A stretch of 64,000 nucleotides of DNA from NCBI GenBank assembly GCA_021205385.1, contig JAJPXQ010000097.1, positions 54,539 to 118,538 of the forward strand, in the 5' to 3' direction. The position numbers were made by a program, and so were the translations under genes. Of this stretch, positions 1-9,255 are shown one piece after another. The stretch is from Lachnospiraceae bacterium (lineage in GTDB: Bacteria > Bacillota > Clostridia > Lachnospirales > Lachnospiraceae). Within the stretch, counting starts at the first letter, position 1. Each line of letters begins with the position of its first letter. Under the pieces are notes generated by a model. The model did no database searches, was not told the DNA's origin, and saw only the letters and a program-made list of their open reading frames with translations.

Positions 1-1464
1 AAAGGTGCGCACCTCCGTATGAATGCCCTGCTTTTCCAGTTCTCCCGCGATCAGCGCTTTTGCTGCAGAAATTTTCTCCGGCTCAAGCAGACGGTTGGAT
101 TCCAGCCTGGCAAGCTGCGTGGAAAGAGACTCCTGCTCCTCGGAAATCGCCTTATCTTCGTCCTGCAGATGCACCCGTTCCTCCTGCAGCAGTTCCTTTT
201 TCCCGTTCGCGAATCCACACAGACGCTGGAACAGGACGCGCTTCTTCTCCTCTTCATATCCTGCTTCCGCAAGATTTTTAAGGCAATCCCTGTCTGCATC
301 CGATTCCAGGCATTCCTCCAGAAGCCAGGACAGTTCTCCGCCCAGACTCTGCTGCAGCCTCTTAAGCCGGGCCGCCTCCTCCTCGTATTTTTCGATCTGT
401 GTGCCGATTTCCAGCAGACGCCGTTCCATCACCTGAATGCCGGACTGCATTTCCTGGAACAGATCGTTGGATTCCGCTGCCTGCAGGCGACTGCGTGCGT
501 ATTCCAGCTGTTTTTCGATCTCCGCCTTCTGCCTTCCCAGCGACTGCAGGCGCTGCCGCAGCTCCTCCTGCCGCTGCGTTTCCTGCTCCTTTTCCTCCTC
601 CTGCACCCTCAGCTCCTGATAGAGCAGCATCAGCTCGCGGATTCCCAACATCCGCAGCTGCTTTTCATAATCCTGCGTCTTCTGCTCAATCTCCTCCAGC
701 TTCTCCTTCCCGGCCTGCAGATCCCGGTACGATTCCCGCAGCTTTTCAAAATGCTCCTTCTGCTCGCGCAGCTCCTTCAGAGAATCCACCTTTCCCGGCT
801 CGAGCACGCATTCCTGGATAAACTGATCGATGTTATTCTCCGGATTAAACGCCATCATTTTCAGAAGCTTCGCCCGGTATTTCTTCACATCGCAGCGGAG
901 CCCCAGTGCACGCAGAAGCTGCTCTGTTCCCTTATCTCTACCCATGAAATCGGAGGATTTCAGCCGCTTCCCGCCCACGGTAAGCTGGCGAAGCGGCGTC
1001 ACATAGAACTTTTTATCTTCTGTCCTGCCAAAATCCTGCTCCTCCAGCCTGGTATTCCCACAGACAAACCAGGAGGAGGACACATCGGATTCGCTGACGG
1101 ATTCGATGCCTACGCCGACCGTCAGGTACTGTTCCTCAACCGGCGACCAGAACTCCATCACAATATAGCTCACCACCGCATCTTTTCGCAGATAGCGGTC
1201 GGCTCCATTGCTCTTTGTATCCCCGCGCACATAGGCCGTAACTGTCCGGTCCCGATCCTTCGCCGCCTTGTTGAACTGCGTATTTCCGGTCAGCAGATAG
1301 GTCATGGCGTCCAGGATCGTCGATTTGCCGCTCCCGTTGACTCCCGTGATCAGCGTGGAGCCCTCCAGACGCACGGTGATGTGCTGAAAACGGGACCAGT
1401 TGATCAACAGCAGTTTTGTCGCTGTCTTCCTGTTATTCTGCTTCGTCCTCATCTGCCGTTCCAT
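1..1464 (-). CDS. jetC: Wadjet system SMC-like ATPase JetC, N-terminal part (cut by window edge)
   Basis: The reading frame is open to the left edge, so only about the first 487 residues are present. A Walker A motif (GVNGSGKST) lies about 45 residues from the start. After about residue 190 the protein becomes a long Glu/Gln/Lys/Leu-rich coiled coil, as expected of an SMC/SbcC/MukB-type ATPase. JetC is the ATPase of the JetABC condensin-like complex that, with the nuclease JetD, restricts plasmid DNA. I chose the ATG at 1464 because an AGGAGG lies six bases before it; this start overlaps the end of jetB by about 30 bases, which suggests translational coupling. JetD would be expected just outside the window. 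The assignment rests mainly on the jetA-jetB-ATPase gene order. Confidence 0.85.
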   Translation of the reverse strand, partial: MERQMRTKQNNRKTATKLLLINWSRFQHITVRLEGSTLITGVNGSGKSTILDAMTYLLTGNTQFNKAAKDRDRTVTAYVRGDTKSNGADRYLRKDAVVSYIVMEFWSPVEEQYLTVGVGIESVSESDVSSSWFVCGNTRLEEQDFGRTEDKKFYVTPLRQLTVGGKRLKSSDFMGRDKGTEQLLRALGLRCDVKKYRAKLLKMMAFNPENNIDQFIQECVLEPGKVDSLKELREQKEHFEKLRESYRDLQAGKEKLEEIEQKTQDYEKQLRMLGIRELMLLYQELRVQEEEKEQETQRQEELRQRLQSLGRQKAEIEKQLEYARSRLQAAESNDLFQEMQSGIQVMERRLLEIGTQIEKYEEEAARLKRLQQSLGGELSWLLEECLESDADRDCLKNLAEAGYEEEKKRVLFQRLCGFANGKKELLQEERVHLQDEDKAISEEQESLSTQLARLESNRLLEPEKISAAKALIAGELEKQGIHTEVRTF

Positions 1465-2092
1465 CTTCATCCTCCTCGTACTCCTGACCCTTTTTATCCT
1501 TCATCCTCTGATTTGCCGTCTCCACAAAGCGGGCGAACTCGTTTCCGTCCAGCGCGAACTGCAGCGACGGATAGAGCCGTATCAGGCACTCAGGCTCCCC
1601 TACCTTTCCCTGCACGTCGATCAGACTGAACCGCGTAAACAGCGCCAGAATCTGTGTCATCTGCGTTTTGTCAATCGGATCCTTCAGACCATATTTCTCC
1701 AGCTCATATTTCAGATCTACCACGGACACCAGAATGGATCGCGCGAGGCTCCCGGACCGGATACGGTCTACATACAGCGTCCAGAGCGCGCACAGCACAA
1801 GGCTCTCGCCCTTTTTCAGGATCAGATGATTCGTCTGGATTCTTCCGTTCTCAGACACGTCCACGCAGTTGCGCAGCATGACCACTCCATTGTCCCGATC
1901 CAGAACCACGTCAAAACCGATATAAGAAAAATAGGTAGAAAAGGGCTCCGGCCTTTTTGATACAAAGAAATATGCGCGTTTGCTCTCCTCGTCCTTATCG
2001 CGGACGATAAAAGTCTGCCGGAGCAACCGTCTGCAGATTTTCTGAAATTGTTCCTTTTCCGATGAAGTGTAGCTGTCCCAGTATTCCTGCAT
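1433..2092 (-). CDS. jetB: Wadjet system protein JetB (DUF4194 family)
   Basis: A 219-residue soluble protein resembling DUF4194 proteins, the kleisin-associated (MukE-like) subunit of Wadjet condensins. The N-terminal part is a winged-helix-like charged region. The last 20 residues are a strongly acidic Glu/Asp tail. The start codon follows the jetA stop directly (TAGATG), and its 3' end overlaps the jetC start, so the three genes form one tightly coupled operon. In this family JetB bridges the JetA kleisin and the JetC ATPase. Family membership is judged from sequence feel and context; the operon order makes it likely. Confidence 0.82.
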   Translation of the reverse strand: MQEYWDSYTSSEKEQFQKICRRLLRQTFIVRDKDEESKRAYFFVSKRPEPFSTYFSYIGFDVVLDRDNGVVMLRNCVDVSENGRIQTNHLILKKGESLVLCALWTLYVDRIRSGSLARSILVSVVDLKYELEKYGLKDPIDKTQMTQILALFTRFSLIDVQGKVGEPECLIRLYPSLQFALDGNEFARFVETANQRMKDKKGQEYEEDEDGTADEDEAE

Positions 2093-3496
2093 CTATCCTT
2101 TGTCCTTTCTAATCGTAAAGTTTCGAAGAATCATCTGATCGGTCTGTGTATAGCCCTCTCCCGGCTCGACGACATAGCCGTTCTCTCCGCTGTAGGCGAC
2201 CGCCGACAGGCTCGCCAGAATATCGTTTTTGCTCCGAAGGGGAATCTCCTCGCTGTCCAGCGTCTCCCGCTCCCCCATCAGCTGCTCCACATAGCGTTTC
2301 ATCTTCTCTCTGGAATACGGATTATAGGCCTCCTTTTTCTGCGCCCGCCTGGCCTCGTCGATCTGCTCCTGCGTCATCTCTTCGATTTCCGCAGCCGTTA
2401 CCTTTGCAATCTGCCGCTGTTTCCTCGGATACCGCAGCGAAGCCATGTCGATGAACTCATTCCGGTCCAGAAGGAACAATCCGTTCATATCCTGCGGCAT
2501 CTCGTCCTTCATGCCGATATCCCGCATCTCTTCTATCATATATTTGATGGTATGCTCCACGGATCCGCGGATATCCGTGCCCCGGTTATAGATGAAGCGC
2601 ATTCTTCCCACCGCCACATGCAGGTAAATATTGATCTTGTGCTTGATGTCCTTCATGATCCGGTCATAGTCATCCGTGAGAAATCTTCTGGCAGACTGAA
2701 TCAGGATAAGTACCTGCTCCTCAGCCTCCCGCCGGGGAATCTCTTCCTCCGCCATACAGCCGGTCACGAGCCGCTCCATGATGTCCTCATCCTCCTGCAG
2801 ACGATCCAGCTGTTTCCGGATGATGCCGCGATATACATGAATATTCTGCTGCTTGGTCAGCCTGGTATATTCCTTGATGAAGCTTCCCTCACAGTATTCG
2901 ATGATATTTTCTGTCAGACTTTCAAACGTTCCCTCGTTCACCATCCGTTCTATGATCTTACGGATAAAGGTGGACAGCCTTTTCAGCGCTTTGGAGAGCA
3001 TTCTCGCGTTCCGGTTGACCGGAAGCAGAACGTCGATATACGGATCCTGTTTCCACATTTCTTCATTTTGAAGTGTATTATAGATGCTGTAAATATAACC
3101 GGAAAATTCCTCCTTTTCCGGTTTGATCAGTTCCGTCAGAAATTCGGCCAGCCGGATACCCGCCTCAGTCATCACGATGTGCTTTTCATAAGTCACATCG
3201 TCCGCCTCTTCCTCCAGCCAGCCGACATTCGGATCGGACAGCCTGCGAATCACAGCACCCGCCATATCGTTATAGTTTTTACTTTCAGGGAAATTCTCGT
3301 CCTCCATCCGGACATGATTCTCCATCAGATAGATTGCCAGCGTGTCACGTACTCTGCTTCTGGGAATCCGGTATGAAATTTCTCTGTCATACTCATGGTA
3401 GATGATCTGCAGACAGTCCGCATAGATTCGATGATTGCTGTTGCTCGCAAGATAATTGAAAAAACCGGCTGGTATCACGTCAAATAAATTTTGCAT
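2093..3496 (-). CDS. jetA: Wadjet system kleisin-like protein JetA (DUF5716 family)
   Basis: A 467-residue protein starting MQNLFDVIPAGFFNYLAS, typical of JetA-family proteins, the MukF/kleisin-like subunit of Wadjet. It is charged and helical with no membrane segment. A longer frame extends upstream, but the ATG at 3496 is preceded by GGAGGAG at good spacing, whereas the longer form would start inside the promoter. It is the first gene of the jetABC(D) operon and has its own candidate promoter at 3539-3568. A subtilase gene ends 90 bases upstream on the same strand but is probably a separate unit. Confident from the JetA-like N terminus plus the following jetB and SMC-like genes. Confidence 0.83.
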   Translation of the reverse strand: MQNLFDVIPAGFFNYLASNSNHRIYADCLQIIYHEYDREISYRIPRSRVRDTLAIYLMENHVRMEDENFPESKNYNDMAGAVIRRLSDPNVGWLEEEADDVTYEKHIVMTEAGIRLAEFLTELIKPEKEEFSGYIYSIYNTLQNEEMWKQDPYIDVLLPVNRNARMLSKALKRLSTFIRKIIERMVNEGTFESLTENIIEYCEGSFIKEYTRLTKQQNIHVYRGIIRKQLDRLQEDEDIMERLVTGCMAEEEIPRREAEEQVLILIQSARRFLTDDYDRIMKDIKHKINIYLHVAVGRMRFIYNRGTDIRGSVEHTIKYMIEEMRDIGMKDEMPQDMNGLFLLDRNEFIDMASLRYPRKQRQIAKVTAAEIEEMTQEQIDEARRAQKKEAYNPYSREKMKRYVEQLMGERETLDSEEIPLRSKNDILASLSAVAYSGENGYVVEPGEGYTQTDQMILRNFTIRKDKG

Positions 3497-3538
3497 GGCA
3501 GTCGCTCCTCCCCGGCGTTCTTTTCTGATGCTGATGCC

Positions 3539-3568
3539 ATTATAACACCGAAGAGCAGCGGATGTCAT
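3539..3568 (-). promoter_or_regulatory. Candidate sigma-A promoter of the Wadjet operon
   Basis: On the minus strand ATGACA (3563-3568) and TATAAT (3539-3544) are separated by 18 bases, about 40 bases upstream of the jetA start. The -10 is perfect and the -35 matches at five of six positions. This would give the defence operon its own transcription start in the gap after the subtilase gene. Confidence 0.55.
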
Positions 3569-3586
3569 TCTTTTTGTCTTATAATC

Positions 3587-5269
3587 TCACATCGCCCGGA
3601 ACACTCCATAAAGATCCAGCAGTCCATAACCCCAGTTCCGGTTTGGATAAGTGAAGGGCTCCGGCCTCGCGGCTCCGCGCACCAGGTAGCGCTGCACTCC
3701 GGCGCTCTCCATGGCGGGCGCGTTTCCGCGGACAATTCCCCACTCCAGCAGCAGCGCACAGGCGCCCGCACCGATAGCTGCCGCGGCACTCGTACCGCTG
3801 AGTGTTCCCGGGATCCCTCTCGTATTCACGGCCGACACCTCCACGGCAGGCGCGGCGACATCGGGAGCAAGCCGTCTGTTTCGTGTATAGCCGCGGCTCG
3901 CCTCCTGCCAGACGGACGAACTACGGACATCATAACCCGCGAAGGAAATCACACCCTCCGCATCCGCCGGGCAGGTCACTGTCGTGTCCGGGTCAGGCCG
4001 CAGGAAATACGTTTCTCTGCCGAGGAAATTCGTAACCGGCAGCCAGGCATGAAAACTGCAGGCGAAGTCTCCGGCCGAATACACCCGTATCGTCCAGATT
4101 CCTTCCGTCGGCTCCTGAAAAGCGAGCAGCAGCCGTTCATCGCCGGAGATCGGTTCTGACCACTCATACTGAATATCCAGGATCGTCCGTTCAAAAATAA
4201 AATCGTAGCGCGCTCTCTCATTCCTGCGCAGCGCAGACTCCGGCACGCGCTCGCCGCCCGGGGCGATGACCTCTGCGCTGAGAAGTCCCGGCGCGTCTCC
4301 CCAGAGATTCATCTGAAATCCCTCTACATTCGCGCCCACCCGCAGTTCCAGATCTACATAGTCCGTAGGCGCCGGGATCATGCCATAGAAATGGTGAGCC
4401 GCATTCCCCTCATTTCCCGCCGCTGCGGCGATCACCCGACCGGCCTTCCGCGCCAGCGTCTGGAGATACTGCCCGAGTGCCGTCTCCCCTGTGTGCCCGC
4501 CGGCATTGCTGCCGAGCGCGATGCAGATAACAAGCGGCTTCCCCTCCCGACTGGCCAGCTCATCGAGCCAACGGACCGCCAGCATCAGATCCGCCTCCTC
4601 ATAGGCGACGACATCCTGCGGGATTCGCTGCATTTCCCGCATAAAAGGCTTCGCTTCTTTCAATTTCACGAAGGCGATCTGCGCCTCAGGAGCGGCTCCT
4701 GTGAAATCCATATCGGAAAGCTGCGAACCTGCGGCGATCGACGCCACTTTCGTGCCATGTCCGCTCTCATCCCGTCCGGGCAGTTCTTCCCATCCCTCTG
4801 CCAGCATACGGTCGATATCCGTCGATGTATAAGCGCTGCCATACAAAAAACCTTCCGGCGCTGTCCCGCTCTGGTCAGTCTGATCCCACAGCGCGAGCAC
4901 CCGGCTGCGTCCGCCGCCCGTCCGGAAGACCTCCTGCTCCAGCGCGATGCCGGAGTCCAGAAAACCGATGATCACGTTCTCCCCCGACAGCTCCAGCGCC
5001 GGCTGTCGCTGAATGGCATAGATGCCGCTCTTCTCAAGGCTCTCCGTTTCCATCGGCGCATAGCAGGCCATCCCCGTAAAATCTCCGACCGGCAGACTCT
5101 GCCGCGCCCCGAACAGCCGCTCTCTTTCCACATAAAAAACTGCAAAAAGAGAACTCACCCGCTGCACACACTGTGCATACAGCAGAGAGTCCTCCATCGA
5201 CGGTACGGTGTCCGTCTTCCATATCAGATCAACATAATCATTCGAGAGAATCGCATCCCGGCAGGTCAT
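3587..5269 (-). CDS. S8-family subtilisin-like serine protease (Csp-like)
   Basis: A 560-residue subtilase with all three catalytic residues visible: Asp in FLDSG (about 105), His in SGHGT (about 171) and Ser in SGTSAAAA (about 494). A long insertion lies between His and Ser (roughly residues 270-460), as in the Csp-type germination proteases and their clostridial homologues. No signal peptide or membrane segment is evident, so the protein is probably cytoplasmic or spore-associated. The first 90 residues look like a prodomain. It reads toward the Wadjet operon, but a promoter and 90 bases separate them. A role in spore-germination proteolysis is plausible from family resemblance only; it could equally be a general intracellular subtilase. 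Confidence 0.8.
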   Translation of the reverse strand: MTCRDAILSNDYVDLIWKTDTVPSMEDSLLYAQCVQRVSSLFAVFYVERERLFGARQSLPVGDFTGMACYAPMETESLEKSGIYAIQRQPALELSGENVIIGFLDSGIALEQEVFRTGGGRSRVLALWDQTDQSGTAPEGFLYGSAYTSTDIDRMLAEGWEELPGRDESGHGTKVASIAAGSQLSDMDFTGAAPEAQIAFVKLKEAKPFMREMQRIPQDVVAYEEADLMLAVRWLDELASREGKPLVICIALGSNAGGHTGETALGQYLQTLARKAGRVIAAAAGNEGNAAHHFYGMIPAPTDYVDLELRVGANVEGFQMNLWGDAPGLLSAEVIAPGGERVPESALRRNERARYDFIFERTILDIQYEWSEPISGDERLLLAFQEPTEGIWTIRVYSAGDFACSFHAWLPVTNFLGRETYFLRPDPDTTVTCPADAEGVISFAGYDVRSSSVWQEASRGYTRNRRLAPDVAAPAVEVSAVNTRGIPGTLSGTSAAAAIGAGACALLLEWGIVRGNAPAMESAGVQRYLVRGAARPEPFTYPNRNWGYGLLDLYGVFRAM

Positions 5270-5374
5270 GGCATCTCACTTCCAGAAGTTATCTCTATAT
5301 ACTATGCTCCCGGCGAAAAAATGAGCGGCGATTTTTATACAGACAATCAAAAACTCAGCAACCGCTTCCTGCAC

Positions 5375-5947
5375 TCACCCCAGCAGCCCCAGATATCCGG
5401 CCACAATACCGACCAGCGCCGAAGCCCCGATGTAGACAACCGGATGCCTGTTCCACTTTTTGATCGCCAGATAAATCAGTACAGCCAGTACGATTCCGAA
5501 CCAGTTGAAAGCGCCTAGCGGATCTGTCGGCAGATCGGTAACCGTGAGCAACGTCGTCAGCACTACAGAGAATCCTGCCGCGGCGATGAGTCCTGTGGAA
5601 GCCGGGCGTAGTCCATAGAAAGCATTCTGCACAATGGCGCTGCTCTTAAACTTCTGAAGCACTTTGGAGATCAGGATAATCACAATAATCGAAGGGGTCA
5701 CCAGACCGAGCGTCGCCACAATGCCGCCAATCACCCCACTCGCATGAAAGCCCGCATAGGTCGCCGCGTTGACGCCGATTGCGCCCGGCGTTGACTCGGA
5801 GATCGCGATCAGATCGGTCAGATCATGCGCCGTAAACCAGCCTGTCTTCTGGCTGATCTCCTGCAGGAAGGGAAGCGTCGCGAGTCCGCCGCCGATCGCG
5901 AACAGTCCCGCCTTAAAAAATTCATAGTATAATCTCAGCAGCAACAT
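5375..5947 (-). CDS. Chromate transporter (CHR family), half-size subunit 2
   Basis: A 190-residue, very hydrophobic single-CHR-domain protein. It has the N-terminal signature GGGLATLPFLQEI and several membrane helices. Short-chain CHR proteins act in pairs of antiparallel halves that together equal one long ChrA; here the partner gene lies directly upstream with only one base between its stop and this start. The Shine-Dalgarno AGGAGG sits just inside the end of the partner. The family is named for chromate export, but many members in anaerobes have unknown substrates. Expression is likely controlled by the divergent LysR gene. Confidence 0.88.
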   Translation of the reverse strand: MLLLRLYYEFFKAGLFAIGGGLATLPFLQEISQKTGWFTAHDLTDLIAISESTPGAIGVNAATYAGFHASGVIGGIVATLGLVTPSIIVIILISKVLQKFKSSAIVQNAFYGLRPASTGLIAAAGFSVVLTTLLTVTDLPTDPLGAFNWFGIVLAVLIYLAIKKWNRHPVVYIGASALVGIVAGYLGLLG

Positions 5948-5948
5948 C

Positions 5949-6533
5949 TTAAGCCACCTCCTTCTTGCCGTTTCCGCCGTGCAACACTACACCCGCGACA
6001 CCCGCGATCACGACATAGACGATCGGCGAAATGCTCGTCAGGTTCGGATAAAAGCTCTGTGCCACCGTGAGAATCGCAGAGATAAGAAATACAGCCAGAA
6101 AAATCACCGTCGTCGGCGAGTCAATGACTGATTTCTTCCAGAGCTTCTGCACCGCGTTGAAGATCAGTACGCAAACACAGACGCGGATACCCGAGAAAGC
6201 ATACTGCACAAGCGCCAGATCCGCGAAGTTCGTCAGGAAGGCCGCAATGATCGAGATGATCACCAGCGAGGGGAATACAACACCGAGCGTCGCTGCAATT
6301 CCCCCAATGATCCCCGCCTCCTTATAGCCGATAAAGGTCGCTGTATTGACCGCGATAATGCCGGGCGTGCACTGCCCGATCGCATAATAGTCTGTCAGCT
6401 CCTCCTCCGTCGCCCAGTGCCGGTTCTCTACCACCTCGCGCTGCAGCATCGGCAGCATCGCGTAACCGCCGCCGAAAGTCAGGCCGCCGATCCGCGCGAA
6501 GGTCAGAAACATATCTGTCAGTTTTTTTAACAT
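5949..6533 (-). CDS. Chromate transporter (CHR family), half-size subunit 1
   Basis: A 194-residue membrane protein with the CHR signature GGGYAMLPMLQREVVE near the N terminus and about five to six hydrophobic helices. I moved the start from an upstream in-frame ATG (6551) to 6533, because the longer form would begin inside the AAAGGAG ribosome binding site that serves the second ATG. It pairs with the following half-size gene. It is transcribed divergently from a LysR regulator, the usual arrangement in which the regulator controls the transporter. Confidence 0.88.
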   Translation of the reverse strand: MLKKLTDMFLTFARIGGLTFGGGYAMLPMLQREVVENRHWATEEELTDYYAIGQCTPGIIAVNTATFIGYKEAGIIGGIAATLGVVFPSLVIISIIAAFLTNFADLALVQYAFSGIRVCVCVLIFNAVQKLWKKSVIDSPTTVIFLAVFLISAILTVAQSFYPNLTSISPIVYVVIAGVAGVVLHGGNGKKEVA

Positions 6534-6639
6534 TCTTCCACTCCTTTCCAATTCCGCTTGACATTATAGCACGCGATATCCTATATTAAAATTATTGATT
6601 TTATATATTATATATACGTTTTTGCTATAGGAGGAACGC
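6534..6639. promoter_or_regulatory. Divergent AT-rich regulatory region between chromate transporters and lysR
   Basis: This 106-base gap separates two divergent units. On the minus strand a TATAAT (6563-6568) is placed to drive the transporter pair. The interval 6580-6620 is almost pure A/T with several short palindromes, suitable for LysR-type (T-N11-A) operators. A strong ribosome binding site, AGGAGG, precedes the LysR start. The operator itself cannot be pinned down by eye. Confidence 0.5.
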
Positions 6640-7533
6640 ATGGACTTAAAACAACTTTCTTATTTTACAGCGGTGGTTGAAGAAGGAACGATCTCCGCGG
6701 CAGCGCGCAGACTGCATCTCACCCAGCCGCCCTTGAGCGCACAGATGAAGGCATTGGAGGAAGAAGCCGGCTGCGTCCTCTTCGAACGCGGTTCCCGGCA
6801 GATCCGGCTGACTGCGGCCGGACAGATGCTCTATGGACGCGCACAGAAGATGCTGGAGCTTGCCGACATCACAGTGCGGGAACTGCAGGATTATCAGGAA
6901 GGGACGGGCGGAGTCCTGCGGCTCGGCGTCGTCTCCTCCATCGGCAGTAGTTTTCTGACCGGCGCCGTCTGCAGCTTTTGCACGGAGCATCCACAGGTCA
7001 ATTTTGAGCTGACCGAAGGAAACACCTACCAGCTACTGGATGGGATTTCCTCCGGCCTCATTGAGCTCGCCATCGTCCGCAGCCCTTTTCCCGAAAAAGG
7101 ACTGATCTCCATCCCTCTGCTGGATGAGCCGTTGCTGGCGGCAGGACATCAGAAATATTTTTCCGGAAAAGATTCGCTGACACTTGCTGATCTGAAGGAA
7201 ACGCCGCTCATCCTGTACCGCAGATGGGAATCCATTCTGCTGGAACAATTTCAATCAGCAGGTTTTCAGCCGCGCGTTTTCTGTAAAAATGACGACGCCA
7301 GAACTTCGGCGGCCTGGGCGGATGCCGGACTCGGCGTCGCAATTCTCCCGGCCTCCGCATCCTGCTATTTTCATCATCCGGACAGTCAGGTCCTGCCTGT
7401 CGAGGATCTGAAGCTCCGCTCCGGCATCTGCCTGGTACACAGCGAGGGAGCCTACATCTCCGCGGCGGCACGGGCGTTTATGCAGAGCCTTCCGGAATAT
7501 GTCTCCGGGGAGACGCCTGTCGCGCCTTCATGA
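6640..7533 (+). CDS. LysR-family transcriptional regulator
   Basis: A 297-residue protein with a classic LysR N terminus (MDLKQLSYFTAVVEEGTIS) and winged helix-turn-helix in residues 1-60, including the RLHLTQPPLSAQ recognition region. A type-2 periplasmic-binding-like effector domain follows (about 90-290). The divergent position against the chromate-transporter pair makes that pair the likely target. The inducing ligand cannot be inferred. The next gene downstream is separated by 162 bases with its own candidate promoter. Confidence 0.9.
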   Translation: MDLKQLSYFTAVVEEGTISAAARRLHLTQPPLSAQMKALEEEAGCVLFERGSRQIRLTAAGQMLYGRAQKMLELADITVRELQDYQEGTGGVLRLGVVSSIGSSFLTGAVCSFCTEHPQVNFELTEGNTYQLLDGISSGLIELAIVRSPFPEKGLISIPLLDEPLLAAGHQKYFSGKDSLTLADLKETPLILYRRWESILLEQFQSAGFQPRVFCKNDDARTSAAWADAGLGVAILPASASCYFHHPDSQVLPVEDLKLRSGICLVHSEGAYISAAARAFMQSLPEYVSGETPVAPS

Positions 7534-7593
7534 ACGGTCTTCTCCTCATGGCGTAAAAAATCTGTTAAATTTTGGCTTTTGCTTTAAGAGCAC

Positions 7594-7623
7594 TTGTCAC
7601 TCCTGTTTTATTTATGGTAATAT
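7594..7623 (+). promoter_or_regulatory. Candidate promoter of the DUF1538/P-II-like operon
   Basis: TTGTCA (7594-7599) and TAATAT (7618-7623) with an 18-base spacer lie about 70 bases before the DUF1538 start codon, in the otherwise empty 162-base gap after lysR. Both elements are imperfect. Confidence 0.4.
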
Positions 7624-7695
7624 AACTCATATTTTTTTGATCATTCACATGAAGCCGGCTCATTACTGCCGGATAATGCGGGAAGGATTCGGTCC

Positions 7696-9234
7696 ATGGC
7701 CACCATACATACAAAACTGCTTGCAAAACTGAAGGAAGCCCTGAGCGCGGTTCTCCCCATCATGGGAATCGTTCTGATCTTATGCTTCACGATCGCTCCG
7801 CTTCCCTCCGGAGTACTGCTGCTCTTCCTCTTTGGCGGCCTGCTCCTCATCATCGGCATGATGTTCTTCAACCTTGGCGCGGAGATGGCAATGACGCCGA
7901 TGGGCGAAAGGATCGGCTCCCATATGGCCCGAAGCGGACGACTGGGCATCGTCCTTCTGCTCTCCTTTCTTCTGGGCTTTATCATCACGATGTCGGAGCC
8001 GGATCTGCAGGTGCTGGCCGGACAGGTTCCCTCGATTCCGAATCAGGTTCTGATCCTGTCGGTCGCGGGCGGCGTGGGTCTCTTTCTGGCTGTCGCTGTG
8101 CTGCGCATGCTTTGCTCCAAAGCACTGACTCCCTTTCTGTTCGTCTTCTATCTTATCGTGTTTGTGCTCGCCTTTCTCGTGTCGGACGACTTTCTCGCGA
8201 TCGCCTTCGACTCCGGCGGCGTGACCACCGGCCCGATGACCGTTCCCTTCATCATGGCACTCGGTGTCGGCTTCGCCTCTGTCCGCAGCGATCGAAATGC
8301 ACAGGACGACAGCTTCGGACTCATCTCCCTTTGTTCGATCGGTCCAGTCATCGCCGTATTGATCCTGGGACTGCTCTACGATACCTCCGATAGCAGCTAC
8401 AGCCCGACACTCATTCCGGATATTTCAGACTCCGTAGAGCTCTGGCAGGCTTTTGCCGGGAGCTTTCCGGAATACATCCGCGAAATCGCGGTCTCGCTGC
8501 TGCCGATTGTCCTCTTCTTCGGGATCTTCCAGCTCGCGGCGCTGAAACTGGGGCGACGCACGATCGGAAAAATTGTGATCGGTCTTCTCTACACCTACAT
8601 CGGCCTCACGCTTTTCATGACCGGAGTCAACATCGGCTTTATGCCCGCAGGAAACTATCTCGGTCAGATCATAGCCGGTCTTCCGTACCGTTGGATCCTG
8701 ATTCCGATCGGCATGCTGATCGGCTATTTCATCGTGAAGGCCGAGCCCGCCGTCTATGTCCTCATGGATCAGGTCGAAGACATCACCTCCGGTGCGATCT
8801 CCGGACACGCGATGGGTATGGCGCTTTCGCTCGGCGTGGCGGCCTCGGTCGGCATCGCGATGTTCCGGGTGCTGACCGGCGTATCGATCCTGTATTTCCT
8901 GCTGCCGGGCTACGCGCTCGCCCTCGCGCTGTCGTTCTTCGTCCCAAAGCTCTTCACCGCGATTGCCTTTGACTCCGGCGGCGTCGCATCCGGGCCGATG
9001 ACCGCGACCTTCCTTCTGTCCTTCGCGATGGGAGCCTGTGAGACGCTTGGTGGCAATATCGTGCAGGACGCCTTCGGCATCGTCGCGATGGTCGCCATGA
9101 CGCCTCTGATCGCGATCCAGCTCATGGGGCTCGTCTATCAGCTCAGGTCTGCACGCACGGGAAAAAGCGAGGCTGTTGTCACACCAGCATTATTACTGGA
9201 AAACCTGCCCGATGACGAGATCATCGAGCTTTGA
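7696..9234 (+). CDS. DUF1538 integral membrane protein with internal duplication
   Basis: A 512-residue polytopic membrane protein. Two copies of a DUF1538-like unit can be seen, each containing the same membrane motif: FDSGGVTTGPMT (around residues 172-183) and FDSGGVASGPMT (around 425-436). This indicates an ancient tandem duplication with pseudo-twofold symmetry, as in many secondary transporters. The gene is followed almost immediately by a tandem P-II-like gene, so transport may be gated by a nucleotide- or effector-binding partner. The substrate is unknown. The start at 7696 has GGAAGG nine bases upstream. Confidence 0.85.
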   Translation: MATIHTKLLAKLKEALSAVLPIMGIVLILCFTIAPLPSGVLLLFLFGGLLLIIGMMFFNLGAEMAMTPMGERIGSHMARSGRLGIVLLLSFLLGFIITMSEPDLQVLAGQVPSIPNQVLILSVAGGVGLFLAVAVLRMLCSKALTPFLFVFYLIVFVLAFLVSDDFLAIAFDSGGVTTGPMTVPFIMALGVGFASVRSDRNAQDDSFGLISLCSIGPVIAVLILGLLYDTSDSSYSPTLIPDISDSVELWQAFAGSFPEYIREIAVSLLPIVLFFGIFQLAALKLGRRTIGKIVIGLLYTYIGLTLFMTGVNIGFMPAGNYLGQIIAGLPYRWILIPIGMLIGYFIVKAEPAVYVLMDQVEDITSGAISGHAMGMALSLGVAASVGIAMFRVLTGVSILYFLLPGYALALALSFFVPKLFTAIAFDSGGVASGPMTATFLLSFAMGACETLGGNIVQDAFGIVAMVAMTPLIAIQLMGLVYQLRSARTGKSEAVVTPALLLENLPDDEIIEL

Positions 9235-9255
9235 TTGACAAAAAAGGAGACGTAT

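Noticed and set aside
19-1629. Long plus-strand open frame of over 500 codons at the left edge
   Set aside because: It is antisense to jetC and jetB, is Leu/Gln/Arg-rich as shadow frames of high-GC coiled-coil genes are, and has no domain or ribosome binding site.
5270-5374. Sporulation-type promoter (CATAGTATA) before the subtilase
   Set aside because: The -10-like sequence has no matching -35 at the right distance for sigma-G, and the sigma-K match is too short to support.
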